Shown here piece by piece: positions 7,067 through 18,237 of a stretch of DNA of 26,351 bases. Every line of letters begins with the position of its first letter. The stretch's first letter is position 1. A program made the translations under genes and the position numbers. The DNA is from a virus. The stretch covers positions 1-26,351 of IMG/VR virus record IMGVR_UViG_3300030012_000272. One strand, 5' to 3'. The notes beneath the pieces are model-generated. The model had not been told where the DNA came from. It ran no database searches and saw nothing but the letters and a program-made list of their open reading frames with translations.

Positions 7067-9843
7067 CATCTTCATTTGAAAACTTCGGTAATGTCATAGG
7101 TACACCTAGAGACCAGTTACCAGATATTCGAGATACTAATTATCTTGAAACAGAAGCTGACATGACAGAGGCTGTCAATAAACAGATTGACGAAGACATT
7201 GTAAATACTAAAGCTTTCTACGATCAGGCAATGAGAATAGAAGAGCTTAGAGGTAAAGCATTTGATAAAAACTTAACTGCTTTAGCCAACATAACTGGTA
7301 AGATAGGTGAAATAGCTACAGCAGTACAGGCTGACAGAGTTAGAAGAGAAACAGAAAAAATTAACTGGGGTCTTAATGCAAAAGATATTGAAGAGTTAGA
7401 AAAATCTGAAGATAAGAATAAGTATTTATCTGATCTATTTATAAATCAACTTAACCAATTAAAATCTGAAGGTCTAACTTTTGATGAAAATGTAGATATA
7501 GAAGAGCTTGTAGCTGAACAACTTGGTCAGTTTGAGGTAGATGGTAACATACGAGAAAACCTATCTCAATATCAAACTCAACTACAAACTCTTGCTAATA
7601 ATATATTTGACCAATTAAATTATGATAATCTAACAGATAGAGGTCAAGCAGTAGGAGTAAATGATTTTGTAAAAAGAGTAATATCTAATGCTATTCATGC
7701 AAATTCTTTAAAAGCTGGTTTAGATATTAGTAGTGGTAATTATAGAAGACAGTTTTTAAAAGTTATTAATACAGACTTAAAAAAAACTATAGACGACCGT
7801 GCTACTGCTTGGGAATATAATTATCGTAATAATCTAAACAGCAAAAGAAAAGAAGCATTAAACCTTGATATACAAAACAAGTTTGATTCAGCTAATTCAA
7901 CAGATGCTCAAGGTAATAGAGTAAACTCAAATATTTTTTCTGGTGAATTAGTAAACCGAATTGCTATTAACCAATTTCCGGGAGATCCACAAGCCAAACG
8001 AAAAGCTTTTGATTACTATATTGATGAGATGGCTTCGTTGGGAGAGACTAATGAGACAGAAGCAAATAAATTAGCTTGGATTTTAGAAAACGTAGAATAC
8101 GTTGACGGATCTACAGGTACAACTTATTCAAACTTTAACGAGTATCTTAACAGTATAGATTCTGAAAAAGAACCATTACGATATGCGTTAGCGTTAAGAC
8201 GTTTCACTACACTTGACCAAGCTGTAAATAAAGGCAGAGCTACAACGAAAGAACTAGACGACAATCAGCGTACTGCCGACTTGGATGCGTGGAAAAAAAA
8301 GTATTATACCCCGCTTATTGAAGACGCTAATAAAGAGAGAAGAGACATTACTCAAGCTGAGAAATTTCGTTTAATAACACAATTTACTGAATCAGGTTTG
8401 TATGATCGAAATGATCCAGACAAAGACATACCAGAATATTTACAGAAATTTTTTGCAGATGTTGGTAATCTAGATCCAGAAATAACAAGACGGTTAGATT
8501 ATGTTAAACTGATTAACAATAAAAGTGATATAATCAAGCAAATGATATTACAAAGAAAGGTAGATCGAGGACTTCCTAATGCTGGTACATTTACTGAAGA
8601 TGATGCGTTTTTAGCTAGGCACTTAAGCGATGTTTTACTTGCAGAATATGGCGAAGCTCTAACTGGTCCAGAAAGCCAGTTTGGAACTGAAGTATCTGCT
8701 GGTTCAGATCCTCTTACATTTCTTTCTGGAAAAGTTGAGGAACTAAAACAAAAATTTGAAAGAGGAGATTATGATGGATTTGCACGTAAACTTAATATAT
8801 CACTAGCTGAAAAATCAGCATCATTAAGAAAGGCTTACAAAAATGATAAAAGCTTGATTGAGTCTAATGTACCACATGATGGTGAAGAGCTTTTTTTATC
8901 GAGAGCATTAACATATATAAAAACTGGTGGAAAAGTTAATGCAGAAGTATTATCTTATTTCAAACAATTTAGCAGACAGTTAGGCATGAGCCCTCGTAAG
9001 ATTATGTTGGAACGTTTAAAAGCTACAGGTGCATTTCAAGATAATGAAGAGTATGGTTTTTATATTGAAAGAGAGTCACCTTATATGACTGAAGGTGAAA
9101 AGTTAAGCCTGTTAACTGGTGGTACACATGCTGTTTATAATATAGCTACAAAAGACGGTGGTAAAAATCTCAAATTTGTATTAGATGATTTAGAGCATCC
9201 TGATGCTATAAAAGGTACAGCTGGTAATAAAAAAACTGGGTATGATTGGTATGATGCTTCAAATGCTACCACCAATTCTTATATCCCAGTTCCAAACGGT
9301 TATATATCTGCTCAATCCGTGCTTGGTACAAAATTAACAAATCAGTCCTTTACTGCTGTATTAGCAGCTGCTAAACTTAATCCTGATATTGAAATTGGTA
9401 GATATGGTCTAACAGGTAAAATGTTGCTAGAAATAGCTGATGCAAACAACGGAATAGTTAGAACTCTAAACAGTAAGGCTAAATTTGATGCAAACTTTCA
9501 AGACTATATAGCTATGGAAGTTATGCGTTATAAATTAAATAGGTCAAATTCCGCTAGAGGTTTTTCTATTAACAAAAAAGGTAAAACTGTTTCAAGTCTT
9601 ACTAAGTTTAGTCTAGAAGAACAACAAATGCTAAATGCAGTATTTCCACAATTAAAAGATATGTCATCTGCACAGTTACAAAATTTAGCTCCACAGATTG
9701 CAGATGTTATTTTAACTGAGCTTGAGAAGGCACAAAAGAAAGGACCAGAAGCTGTAAAAGAATTTAAAGAAAAACAAAGAAAAGAAAGAATTGAGAAAGT
9801 AAAACAAAAACAAATACGTGAAGGAGATGTATTTACACCATGA
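7063..9843 (+). CDS. Internal virion protein gp15-like
   Basis: This 926-residue, mainly helical hydrophilic protein sits where T7 encodes gp15 (747 aa), the ejectosome protein that crosses the periplasm with gp16. The N-terminal ~100 residues (MTSSFENFGNVIGTPRDQLP...) contain long charged helices (AFYDQAMRIEELRGKAFDKNL). They lead to repeated helical modules and a central YKNDKSLIESNVPHDGEELF region. The C-terminal ~45 residues are a strongly charged Lys/Glu tail. No signal peptide or membrane segment is visible. The assignment rests on position, size and overall composition more than on a sharp motif. ATG 7063 is preceded by GGAGG (7054-7058) and overlaps the gp14 stop. The last four bases overlap the gp16-like start. 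Confidence 0.82.
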   Translation: MTSSFENFGNVIGTPRDQLPDIRDTNYLETEADMTEAVNKQIDEDIVNTKAFYDQAMRIEELRGKAFDKNLTALANITGKIGEIATAVQADRVRRETEKINWGLNAKDIEELEKSEDKNKYLSDLFINQLNQLKSEGLTFDENVDIEELVAEQLGQFEVDGNIRENLSQYQTQLQTLANNIFDQLNYDNLTDRGQAVGVNDFVKRVISNAIHANSLKAGLDISSGNYRRQFLKVINTDLKKTIDDRATAWEYNYRNNLNSKRKEALNLDIQNKFDSANSTDAQGNRVNSNIFSGELVNRIAINQFPGDPQAKRKAFDYYIDEMASLGETNETEANKLAWILENVEYVDGSTGTTYSNFNEYLNSIDSEKEPLRYALALRRFTTLDQAVNKGRATTKELDDNQRTADLDAWKKKYYTPLIEDANKERRDITQAEKFRLITQFTESGLYDRNDPDKDIPEYLQKFFADVGNLDPEITRRLDYVKLINNKSDIIKQMILQRKVDRGLPNAGTFTEDDAFLARHLSDVLLAEYGEALTGPESQFGTEVSAGSDPLTFLSGKVEELKQKFERGDYDGFARKLNISLAEKSASLRKAYKNDKSLIESNVPHDGEELFLSRALTYIKTGGKVNAEVLSYFKQFSRQLGMSPRKIMLERLKATGAFQDNEEYGFYIERESPYMTEGEKLSLLTGGTHAVYNIATKDGGKNLKFVLDDLEHPDAIKGTAGNKKTGYDWYDASNATTNSYIPVPNGYISAQSVLGTKLTNQSFTAVLAAAKLNPDIEIGRYGLTGKMLLEIADANNGIVRTLNSKAKFDANFQDYIAMEVMRYKLNRSNSARGFSINKKGKTVSSLTKFSLEEQQMLNAVFPQLKDMSSAQLQNLAPQIADVILTELEKAQKKGPEAVKEFKEKQRKERIEKVKQKQIREGDVFTP

Positions 9844-12800
9844 CACAATCTTATGGGTCTCCTAACCAAGAACCAGATGAGATAGATATTGTTGCAAATA
9901 AAACCAGAGAAGCTATAGACGAGCTTAGAAAGCGAGAAGAGGCAAAACAACTAGCTGCTACAAATCAGCAAGAGCAAGAGATGCAAGCTAAAGCAGAGCA
10001 AGTTGATCCACGTAACGCTAATACTTGGGGTGCTAAGGCACTTATAAAAGAAGGTCAGTCTATAATTTCTGGTGGTTTGCAAGATACAGCATCATCACTA
10101 GCCACATTCCCTGAGCGCACTATGGATGCGTTGTCAGGGGAAATGCAACGAGAAAAGGAAGAAAAAGGGTATTATAAACCTGAGTGGACTCCTTTTAATT
10201 CTTATGATAATCCTATAGAAACCAAAACATGGTGGGGTAAACAGTTAAGAAGTCTTGTACATTTTGGCAGCTTGGCATTAGGAACAGTAGTCACAGCTAA
10301 GGCTGCGGCAGCAACAGGTATAATAAGTATACCAGCTGGACTTGTTGGTTTAACTAGCAGCAGTCTAGCAAGAGGTGCGGCAATCGGAGCTGTATCTGAC
10401 CTTGTATCTAAAGAGTCAGATGAGCAGAACGCATTAGGTGCATTACGAGATAGATATGGGTGGGCAGATACACCACTATCTACAAAAGACACAGACCACC
10501 CTGTTATGATGAAGATAAAAAACATCATAGAAGGAATGGGTATAGGATTAGTATTTGATGGTATAGCCTATACACTTAAAAAAGGTAGCAAAGAAGTTGT
10601 AGATCAGATAGTTAAACGAAACGAAAGCTTAGATAAACAAACTATCGAAGCAGGCGTAGCGCAGATACGTAGAGCAGAAACAGAATTTAGAGCAGATAAA
10701 AACAGACCTATAGCCGAACCACACCAAGGGGCACACATATCCGAGGTTGAACCAGAAGTAGCTCGTCAACAGTTATCTCGTACTCGTAAGGAGTGGGGAT
10801 CAGAAGAAGGATCTGCTGGTAGTGTAACCACACCTGTAGAACGAGAGCGTATAGCACAGTATGGTGGCACAGACGAGGAGACTGTAGAGCGTGTTCTTAA
10901 AGATTTAATGAGTAGTGATAAGTTTGCAAAAGAACTAGCTAAAGCTAAAGGTGATAGAAAGAAGCTAGCAGCTACATATAAAGAAGCTGTAGAAGCTCAT
11001 CAACGCATCACACAAGGTAGAAATGCAGCTGACATGTCTGCATCAGAATACTTAAAAGAGTTAGAAGAAGCTACAAAAGACATAGTAGATGGAGTCGAAA
11101 TACTTACTTCTAGGGATGTAGTGACTGCTGACTTAGTATTAGGTACCTTAATGAAACAGTTACGTGATACAGGCATAGCGGGTAGAGAAATATCTGATTT
11201 AGTCAACTTACAAGATATAGATGGACCAGCTAAACAAGTAGTCGATACAATGTTATCAGCAATGTATATGACTAAAAAAGCTAGATTTGTAAAGTCAGAC
11301 AGCTTTAGAGGACTAGGTGCTGGTAAACAACGTAAAGGTTTATTAGAAGAAGCATTGACTAAAGAGATGCAAGATTCTAGAGACGCAATTCTTGGTGTAT
11401 TAAATATTGCTAAAGAAGGTGATGACGATTTACTTTTAGCAGTATTTGAAGCATTTTCTATGATGAAAGATGTAAATAATCTAGATGACTTTGATAACTG
11501 GGCAAGAAAAGTTATACTTGGTGGAGCTCTAGAGGAGGGTGGTATAAATAGAACTGGTACGCTTATACGTGAATTAGAAGCTGTTATGTCACACAGCATC
11601 TTATCCGGTCCTAAAACACCAATTCGAGCAATTATGGGTACATCTGCTGCAACATTTCTAAGACCACTAGCTACAGCTATCGGTGCTGGTATACGTTATC
11701 CGTTCAACTCTGATGCTATTACATTAAAAGCTAGTTTGTCTTCTGTTAACGCTATGATAGAAGCTATACCAGAATCCTTCACATTATTTAGAGATAAACT
11801 AAATTCATACTGGAAAGGAGATATAGCAACTATAAAAACTAGATTTTCTGAGTATACAAAAGGTGATGAAAACTGGGAAGTAATACGTAGATGGGCAGAA
11901 GATAGTGGTAGAGCTGATATTGGAGAGCAAGCAGCTTTTTTTGTAGCTAATATGGCACGTCAGATGAACAACAGTAATTTTCTTTCGTATTCTACTAAGC
12001 TTATGGCTGCGACTGACGACTCATTTGCGTATATATTAGGTCGTGCTAAAATGCGTGAGAAAGCTATGCGTAAAGTTCTAGAGTTACAAGAAGGTGGATA
12101 CAAAACACCTAAGATAACAAAAGAACTTATGAAAGCTTACGAAGATGATTTTTATGCACAAATATTTGATTCAAATGGTGATATAGTTGACGAAGCTACT
12201 AAGTTTGCACGTAAAGAAGTTACACTAACACAAGAGTTAACTGGCTTTGCAAAAGGTCTTAATGATGTATTTAGTGCTACACCTCTAGCTAAACCATTCT
12301 TTTTGTTTGCTAGAACTGGTGTAAATGGTCTTGCATTAACAGGTAAGTATACACCCGGATTTAACTTCTTAGTTAAAGAGTTTAATGATATAGCACTTGC
12401 AAGTCCTGATAAGCTTGATGCTGTAGGTAAGTATGGTATTACTAATGCTACTGAGTTAGCTAATGCTAAAGCTCTACAAACAGGTAGACTTGCTATGGGT
12501 TCTGCTGTTGTCTTTATGGCAGCAAACGCTTGGATGCGTGGTGATCTGAATGGAAATGGACCAGTAGATCGTCAAAAAAGACAGATGTGGATAGACGGTA
12601 AATGGGAACCTAGAACAATCAAAATCGGAGCTGTACGTGTAGGATACGATAGCTTTGAACCATTCAACCTTATTATGTCTACAATAGCTGACGTTGGCGA
12701 CGCTAGTGAACTTATGGGCGCAGAGTGGACAGAAGGAGAACTACAAAAGATCTCTCTTGTGGTAGCACAGGCTATAACCAGTAAGTCATATTTAGCAGGC

Positions 12801-13538
12801 ATACAGTCCTTTGTTGATTTATTTGGTGGTAGACCCGGCCAAGGTCCACGTATCGTAGCTGGACTTCTTAATAATCAAATACCTTTAGCTGGTTTACGTA
12901 ATGAGTTAGGTAGATTATTTACTCCTTATATGCGTGAAATAGGATCTGGTATTGACCAATCTATTCGTAACCGTAACTTACTGTTTGAACAATTAGCAGG
13001 GGAAAACACTCAACTGCCAATTAAATACGATATGTTAAACGGTCAGCCAATTAAAGATTGGGACTTCTTAACTCGTGCATATAATGCTGTTAGTCCTATA
13101 AGTCTTAATTTAGATCAAAGTCCCGGTAGAAACTTCTTATACGATAGTGGATACGATTTACGACAGTCTACATACTACGCTCCAGACGGCACTAATCTAA
13201 CTCGTCAACCAGTAGTAAGGTCTAAGTTTCAGCAAGCTATAGGCATGCAAAATCTTGAACTTGAACTTAATAAACTTGCAAAAGATCGTAAAATTATAGC
13301 ATCTATGGAGCAAATGTATGCTGACATTAGAGCTGGTAAAAGATCACAGTATGATGCAAGAGACTATTACCATAACATAGTATTAAGAAGATTATTCTAT
13401 AATGCTAGACGTAAGGCTTGGGCGACAATAAGTTCTGATGCACAGATAGCGCAACTAATTAGAGAAAGACAGCAAGAAGAATTAGCACAAAAACAAAAGC
13501 AGTTTAGTACTGCAAACATCCTCAACATATATAAATAA
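9840..13538 (+). CDS. Internal virion protein gp16-like
   Basis: At 1232 aa it corresponds to T7 gp16 (1318 aa), the largest ejectosome protein, which enters the cell first and spans the inner membrane. Unlike T7 gp16, I see no lytic transglycosylase domain at the N-terminus. Residues 1-65 are a charged coiled coil. A hydrophobic Gly/Ala-rich segment (~135-185, [20 protein letters not shown]...[14 protein letters not shown]) could cross a membrane. The C-terminal third is the most family-like part: [42 protein letters not shown], and [13 protein letters not shown] near 990. Peptidoglycan hydrolysis for DNA entry would have to come from another virion protein or be unneeded. It starts on ATGA, and the stop overlaps the fibre ATG (TAATG). 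Confidence 0.85.
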   Translation: MTQSYGSPNQEPDEIDIVANKTREAIDELRKREEAKQLAATNQQEQEMQAKAEQVDPRNANTWGAKALIKEGQSIISGGLQDTASSLATFPERTMDALSGEMQREKEEKGYYKPEWTPFNSYDNPIETKTWWGKQLRSLVHFGSLALGTVVTAKAAAATGIISIPAGLVGLTSSSLARGAAIGAVSDLVSKESDEQNALGALRDRYGWADTPLSTKDTDHPVMMKIKNIIEGMGIGLVFDGIAYTLKKGSKEVVDQIVKRNESLDKQTIEAGVAQIRRAETEFRADKNRPIAEPHQGAHISEVEPEVARQQLSRTRKEWGSEEGSAGSVTTPVERERIAQYGGTDEETVERVLKDLMSSDKFAKELAKAKGDRKKLAATYKEAVEAHQRITQGRNAADMSASEYLKELEEATKDIVDGVEILTSRDVVTADLVLGTLMKQLRDTGIAGREISDLVNLQDIDGPAKQVVDTMLSAMYMTKKARFVKSDSFRGLGAGKQRKGLLEEALTKEMQDSRDAILGVLNIAKEGDDDLLLAVFEAFSMMKDVNNLDDFDNWARKVILGGALEEGGINRTGTLIRELEAVMSHSILSGPKTPIRAIMGTSAATFLRPLATAIGAGIRYPFNSDAITLKASLSSVNAMIEAIPESFTLFRDKLNSYWKGDIATIKTRFSEYTKGDENWEVIRRWAEDSGRADIGEQAAFFVANMARQMNNSNFLSYSTKLMAATDDSFAYILGRAKMREKAMRKVLELQEGGYKTPKITKELMKAYEDDFYAQIFDSNGDIVDEATKFARKEVTLTQELTGFAKGLNDVFSATPLAKPFFLFARTGVNGLALTGKYTPGFNFLVKEFNDIALASPDKLDAVGKYGITNATELANAKALQTGRLAMGSAVVFMAANAWMRGDLNGNGPVDRQKRQMWIDGKWEPRTIKIGAVRVGYDSFEPFNLIMSTIADVGDASELMGAEWTEGELQKISLVVAQAITSKSYLAGIQSFVDLFGGRPGQGPRIVAGLLNNQIPLAGLRNELGRLFTPYMREIGSGIDQSIRNRNLLFEQLAGENTQLPIKYDMLNGQPIKDWDFLTRAYNAVSPISLNLDQSPGRNFLYDSGYDLRQSTYYAPDGTNLTRQPVVRSKFQQAIGMQNLELELNKLAKDRKIIASMEQMYADIRAGKRSQYDARDYYHNIVLRRLFYNARRKAWATISSDAQIAQLIRERQQEELAQKQKQFSTANILNIYK

Positions 13539-16500
13539 TGTCACAACAATCCTTTCACCAACAACCGGCGAACGGCTCTAATATTGCATTTACTATTACT
13601 ACATTTTCTGAAGATGAGATAAAAGTATATGTTGATGGAGTGGAGAGCACAAATGGAGGCTCTAGCCAAAATGACTACACTATACCTAACTATACTACTA
13701 CTGGTGGTACAGTAACATGGAATACATCCGGTAGTCTCACAGCCCCAGCTAGTCCTAGTGTCGTTCGTGTTGTACGTCAAACAGATGTACTAAACAATGG
13801 TAACACTGCTGTAGAAGGTAGAGCTACATATCAAGCTGGAGCTTCTGTAAAAGCAGACGATTTAAACAACAACCAAAAACAGGTTCTTAGAGCATTACAA
13901 GAACATAACGATCAAAAAATACAAACGTATGATCTAGAAGATGGCGCAGTCAACTCGGCTAAAATAAAAGACGCAAGTATTGTTGAAGGTGACTTAGCAA
14001 ACTCAGCAGTCACGTCAAACAAAATTGCAGACAATGCAGTTACAACAACTGAAATACTTAATGGTGCAGTAACTAGAGCAAAGCTAGAAGCTGACATTAT
14101 TGATGGAACAAAACTAGCAGACAACGCTGTTGACTCTGAGCACTATACTGACGGATCTATTGAGCGTGTACATTTAGAAGCAGATATAATAGACAGCACT
14201 AAATTAGCTGATAACGCAGTTAACTCAGAGCATTATGTAAATGGTTCTATAGACAGAGAACATCTTTCAGCTGACATTATAGACAGCACAAAACTAGCTG
14301 ATAATGCTGTAGGAGCTGAACATATACAAGCTGGAGCTATTACTGGAACTGAAATAGCAACAGGAACATTAGACAGTAGATATTATACAAAAGCCCAATC
14401 AGACGCTGCATATTTTAACGTAAGTACTGGAGACACTATTAAAGATGGTGATACATTTCCTGACAACGATACTACGATTGCTACAACCGCAGCTATCAAC
14501 GACAGAATAATTGACCTAGTTGATGATGTAGGTGGTTTTGTACCAATAGCTAATGAGACAAGTTTTCCTACATCTAATCCGGATGTAAATGATGGAGCTG
14601 GAACCATAGTCTCAGTATCCGCAGCGTCTACTAACTTAGTACCAAGCGGAACTACAGTTACTATTGCAAATGGTAGAGGAAGTGGATTAGCAGTTATTAT
14701 AACTGGTGTATCTGCAACAATACCTTCTGGTTTTGGTTTTTTAGTAGAAACAACAACTACAGATCATACATACACATTTCACAGATTATCTCCGAAAGCA
14801 ACAGAGGTTACAACTGTAGCTAGTAAGGCAACAGAGATAGGCAGACTCGGTACTGCTGATGCTGTGGCAGACATGGCAATACTTGGGACAGCTGATGTTG
14901 TAGCAGACTTAAATACTTTAGGTACAGCAGATGTTGTATCTGATATGAATACGTTAGGTACTGCTGATGTTGTAGCAGACATGAACACTCTTGCAGTAAC
15001 CAGTGTTGTTAATAACATGGATACAGTAGCTGGTGCGGTGACTAACGTAAATAATGTCGGTAGTAGTATTACAAATGTAAATAACGTAGCCGGTGCTTTA
15101 ACTAATATAGCTAATGTAGCTGGTGCTTTAACTAATGTAAATCATGTTGGCGGTTCTATAACAAACGTAAATAATGTTGGTAACTCTATAAGCAACGTTA
15201 ATAGTGTAGCTTCTAATTTAGGAACTGTTAATGATTTTGCTGCACGGTATCGTTCTGGTGCAAACAATCCTACAACCAGCTTAGATACAGGAGACTTATT
15301 CTTTAATACTACATCTAGCTCGCTTAAGGTTTATACTGGTAGTGCTTGGGTAGACGGTGTTACAACTACAGGTAACTTTGCTCTTAAAACTGGTAACACA
15401 TTTACTGGTAGTAACAGATATAACGACAGCGCAAAAGCTGAATTTGGTACAAGTGCAGATTTAGAAATTTTTCATTCTGGGTCAAATTCCTTTATAAAAC
15501 AAGTAGGTACTGGTGATTTATTTTTACAATGTGATAACGGAGAAACAATCTATTTAAGACCTAAAGCTAATGAAGATGGTGTAAAAATTATCAATGATGG
15601 AGCCGTAGAACTCTACTACGACAACAGTAAGAAGTTTGAAACAGCTTCTGGCGGAGTCGGTGTAACAGGTAACATCACAGTATCAGGAACAGTTGACGGT
15701 GTAGATATAGCTGCATTTAAAACATCATTTGATAATTTAAGTACAGATATAGTTAATGACACAACACCACAACTAGGCGGTGACTTACAAAGTAACGGCA
15801 ACGATATTGATTTTGCTGATGATGATAAAGCAATATTTGGAACTGGCTCAGATTTGTCTATAAGACATTCATCATCTGGCAATTCATTAATAGACAATAC
15901 AACTGGAACATTTTATATAAGAGCTGATGATTTGCAGTTAGCAAGTTATGCTGCTACTGAACCTTACTTAAAAGGAATTTCTAACGGAGGAGTAGAGCTA
16001 TATCACAACAACGTTAAGCAGTTTCAGACCGAATCAAACGGAATTCAAGTTTTTGGACATATATATACGGATGATAATGATCAAATAAGAATGGGTGCAG
16101 GGTCAGATCTAAAGATTTACCACGATGGTAGCAATAGTTATATAGATGATACAGGTACAGGAAACCTTAATCTAAATGGTTCTGCAATACAAATATTAAA
16201 GGCTGGTGGAACTGAAAACATGGCTAGGTTTATATCAGACGGAGCCGTAGAACTGTATCACGACAACAGTAAAAAGTTTGAGACAGACAGCGGTGGAGTT
16301 AATGTAACAGGTAATGTTAATGCCGATGGTATCAGACTAGATGATAATCAGACCGTTCGTATGGGTACTGGTGGAGATCTACAAATTTTTCACGATGGAA
16401 CCAACAGTAGGATAAATAATACTACTGGTAAATTAATGCTTAAAGATGATGTCATTGAGTTTGTAAGACAAGCTGATGATTCTGTTTCTTTTGTAGTTAA

Positions 16501-17722
16501 TGAAGGTGGATCTACAGAGTTATATCATAATCATAATAAAAGGCTTGAGACACATGCAAACGGAGTTGTAATACCTAGTGGTTCAAATAATTGTCTAAGA
16601 ATTTTTGGTACGAATAATGCTCATGCAACTTCTGGTTTTGTTATTTCACAAAACGATGGCACTAATTCACAACTTAGAGCTTATGGATCAGATGCGTCTA
16701 CTAATGGAAAGATACATCTTAATTCCTCAAGATCTGATGGGTCTAATGCTAAAGAAATTATTTTTGATTCTGGTAATTTAGAGTTTCCTGATAATCAAAA
16801 AGCAATATTTGGAACTGGTGATGACCTAGAAATTTATTCATCAGGATCAATGGCTCATATAAAAGCAGCTAATGACGATTTAAGAATAGAAACATCCCGT
16901 CTTACTGTTTTAAATCGAGCAGGGAATGAAACCTTAATTGATACTTACCAAGATGGAGCCGTAGAGCTATATCACAACAACAGTAAAAAGTTTGAGACTA
17001 CTTCATTAGGAACAACAATTATAGGGGATTTATTTTTTGATAACCCTGATTATGCTGGTAGTGATTTACATTGGGATTCATCGTTAAAACATTTAAAGTT
17101 TGAGGATGGTGTAGCTGCTAAGTTTGGAGCAGGTACTGATTTGTCCATTTACCACGATGGGTCTACTAATCACATTAAAAGTGGTAATGCAGGTACTAAC
17201 GATTTAAAAATAACTAATACTGGTAATTTTATAGTAGACACTAACGAGTCAGAATTTCTAATACGAGGAATTAAGAACGCACAAGCAGAGCTATACTACG
17301 ACAACAGTAAAAAGTTTGAGACTACAAGCAGTGGTGCAAAAGTTACAGGAAGTTTGGTTGTTTCGGATGGAAGTCAATTACAACTTCAAAACGGTTTTAA
17401 TAATAGAAGTGCAGAAATTTTAAATAATGGAGCAACTGGTAACTCTGCCATTCAATTTAAAACAAACGGAACTAGTAGACTTACAATTCGTAGTGATGGT
17501 CATTGGGAACCAGCAGCTAATAATACTTATGATTTAGGTACATCTACATACCGTTGGAGAAACATCTACACCAATGACCTTAACTTATCTAACGAAGGTG
17601 GTAAGAATGACGTTGACGGAACTTGGGGTGACTGGACAATACAAGAAGGAGAATCAGACTTGTTCTTAAAAAATAACCGTTCTGGTAAGAAGTACAAATT
17701 TAATTTAACGGAGGTTTCATAA
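13538..17722 (+). CDS. Tail fibre protein (T7 gp17-like N-terminus, repeat-rich shaft)
   Basis: This 1394-residue fibre is far longer than T7 gp17 (553 aa). Residues 1-130 match the T7-type tail-attachment domain: FTITTFSEDEIKVYVDGVES, VVRVVRQTDVLNNGNTAVEGRAT and ASVKADDLNNNQKQVLRALQE. The shaft has four repeat types. KLADNAV-type repeats lie at ~185-265; LGTADVVADMN-type at ~438-488; ALTNVNNVG/SITNVNNVG-type at ~498-551. At ~635-1265, DLxIxHxGSNSxI and GAVELYxDNSKKFET alternate, six copies of each. The C-terminal ~110 residues include YDLGTSTYRWRNIYTNDL and end in WTIQEGESDLFLKNNRSGKK, likely the tip or trimerisation region. It should form the trimeric fibre that recognises the host surface. 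Near-identical DNA in the repeats favours recombination and host-range change. It starts on TAATG after gp16. Confidence 0.93.
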   Translation: MSQQSFHQQPANGSNIAFTITTFSEDEIKVYVDGVESTNGGSSQNDYTIPNYTTTGGTVTWNTSGSLTAPASPSVVRVVRQTDVLNNGNTAVEGRATYQAGASVKADDLNNNQKQVLRALQEHNDQKIQTYDLEDGAVNSAKIKDASIVEGDLANSAVTSNKIADNAVTTTEILNGAVTRAKLEADIIDGTKLADNAVDSEHYTDGSIERVHLEADIIDSTKLADNAVNSEHYVNGSIDREHLSADIIDSTKLADNAVGAEHIQAGAITGTEIATGTLDSRYYTKAQSDAAYFNVSTGDTIKDGDTFPDNDTTIATTAAINDRIIDLVDDVGGFVPIANETSFPTSNPDVNDGAGTIVSVSAASTNLVPSGTTVTIANGRGSGLAVIITGVSATIPSGFGFLVETTTTDHTYTFHRLSPKATEVTTVASKATEIGRLGTADAVADMAILGTADVVADLNTLGTADVVSDMNTLGTADVVADMNTLAVTSVVNNMDTVAGAVTNVNNVGSSITNVNNVAGALTNIANVAGALTNVNHVGGSITNVNNVGNSISNVNSVASNLGTVNDFAARYRSGANNPTTSLDTGDLFFNTTSSSLKVYTGSAWVDGVTTTGNFALKTGNTFTGSNRYNDSAKAEFGTSADLEIFHSGSNSFIKQVGTGDLFLQCDNGETIYLRPKANEDGVKIINDGAVELYYDNSKKFETASGGVGVTGNITVSGTVDGVDIAAFKTSFDNLSTDIVNDTTPQLGGDLQSNGNDIDFADDDKAIFGTGSDLSIRHSSSGNSLIDNTTGTFYIRADDLQLASYAATEPYLKGISNGGVELYHNNVKQFQTESNGIQVFGHIYTDDNDQIRMGAGSDLKIYHDGSNSYIDDTGTGNLNLNGSAIQILKAGGTENMARFISDGAVELYHDNSKKFETDSGGVNVTGNVNADGIRLDDNQTVRMGTGGDLQIFHDGTNSRINNTTGKLMLKDDVIEFVRQADDSVSFVVNEGGSTELYHNHNKRLETHANGVVIPSGSNNCLRIFGTNNAHATSGFVISQNDGTNSQLRAYGSDASTNGKIHLNSSRSDGSNAKEIIFDSGNLEFPDNQKAIFGTGDDLEIYSSGSMAHIKAANDDLRIETSRLTVLNRAGNETLIDTYQDGAVELYHNNSKKFETTSLGTTIIGDLFFDNPDYAGSDLHWDSSLKHLKFEDGVAAKFGAGTDLSIYHDGSTNHIKSGNAGTNDLKITNTGNFIVDTNESEFLIRGIKNAQAELYYDNSKKFETTSSGAKVTGSLVVSDGSQLQLQNGFNNRSAEILNNGATGNSAIQFKTNGTSRLTIRSDGHWEPAANNTYDLGTSTYRWRNIYTNDLNLSNEGGKNDVDGTWGDWTIQEGESDLFLKNNRSGKKYKFNLTEVS

Positions 17723-18237
17723 TGGCTATTTATACTGCTGGTGGTAATACAGATCATCTAATTTTAAATGCTAAATCCACACTTATGACAAGTACTTTTT
17801 CCAGAAACTCTAGTAATACTGATTTTGCCGATATAACTGGTTTAAATGTAGAAATGACCGCTACTCACTCTTCGGCAAAAATTCTTTTAATGGTTGAGCT
17901 GAGTATTGAAGGTAATGGAGGTCAAAGAATTGGATTTCGTATAAAAGCTCATAATAACAGTACTAATGCTGATGAATATAACGACTTTAGAGCACCTAGT
18001 GCTGGTAGTAGAACTAGAAGCTTAGCTTCGCTAGCACCTACTGGAGGTAATGCTCTAAGTCATTTATCAATGAATGTAATGTGGACACCCGGAAATACTA
18101 ATTCTTATACTTATACGGTCCAATGTAGTGCTGAAGGAAGTCAACCACAATATGTAAATAGAAGTCAAAGTGATAGCGACTCACACTCTGTATACAGAGG
18201 ATGTAGTTCAATAACAGCTATGGAGGTTAGAGCATAA
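17722..18237 (+). CDS. Tail-fibre accessory / beta-sandwich virion protein
   Basis: This 171-aa protein follows the fibre gene on a TAATG overlap and has a strong Shine-Dalgarno (GGAGG, 17710-17714). The sequence is Ser/Thr/Asn-rich with alternating beta pattern and no signal peptide. The middle (SAKILLMVELSIEGNGGQRIGFRIKAH) and the end (VYRGCSSITAMEVRA) are typical of small phage proteins placed after fibres. The closing S-S-I-T-A/V-M-E motif recurs in cyanophage and pelagiphage receptor-binding or fibre-tip proteins. It may bind the fibre tip or decorate the virion. Location and composition support a virion role; the exact function is not known. Confidence 0.65.
   Translation: MAIYTAGGNTDHLILNAKSTLMTSTFSRNSSNTDFADITGLNVEMTATHSSAKILLMVELSIEGNGGQRIGFRIKAHNNSTNADEYNDFRAPSAGSRTRSLASLAPTGGNALSHLSMNVMWTPGNTNSYTYTVQCSAEGSQPQYVNRSQSDSDSHSVYRGCSSITAMEVRA

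Noticed and set aside
11000-11599. 199-codon open frame on the minus strand, and other minus-strand frames opposite virion genes
   Set aside because: They lie wholly opposite well-supported + strand genes, are low-complexity Ser/Leu-rich and have no family signature; they are antisense shadows.
13538-17722. Repeats in the fibre gene as a mobile element or diversity-generating retroelement target
   Set aside because: The repeats are in frame and explain the fibre shaft; no reverse transcriptase, template repeat or terminal inverted repeats are seen in the window.
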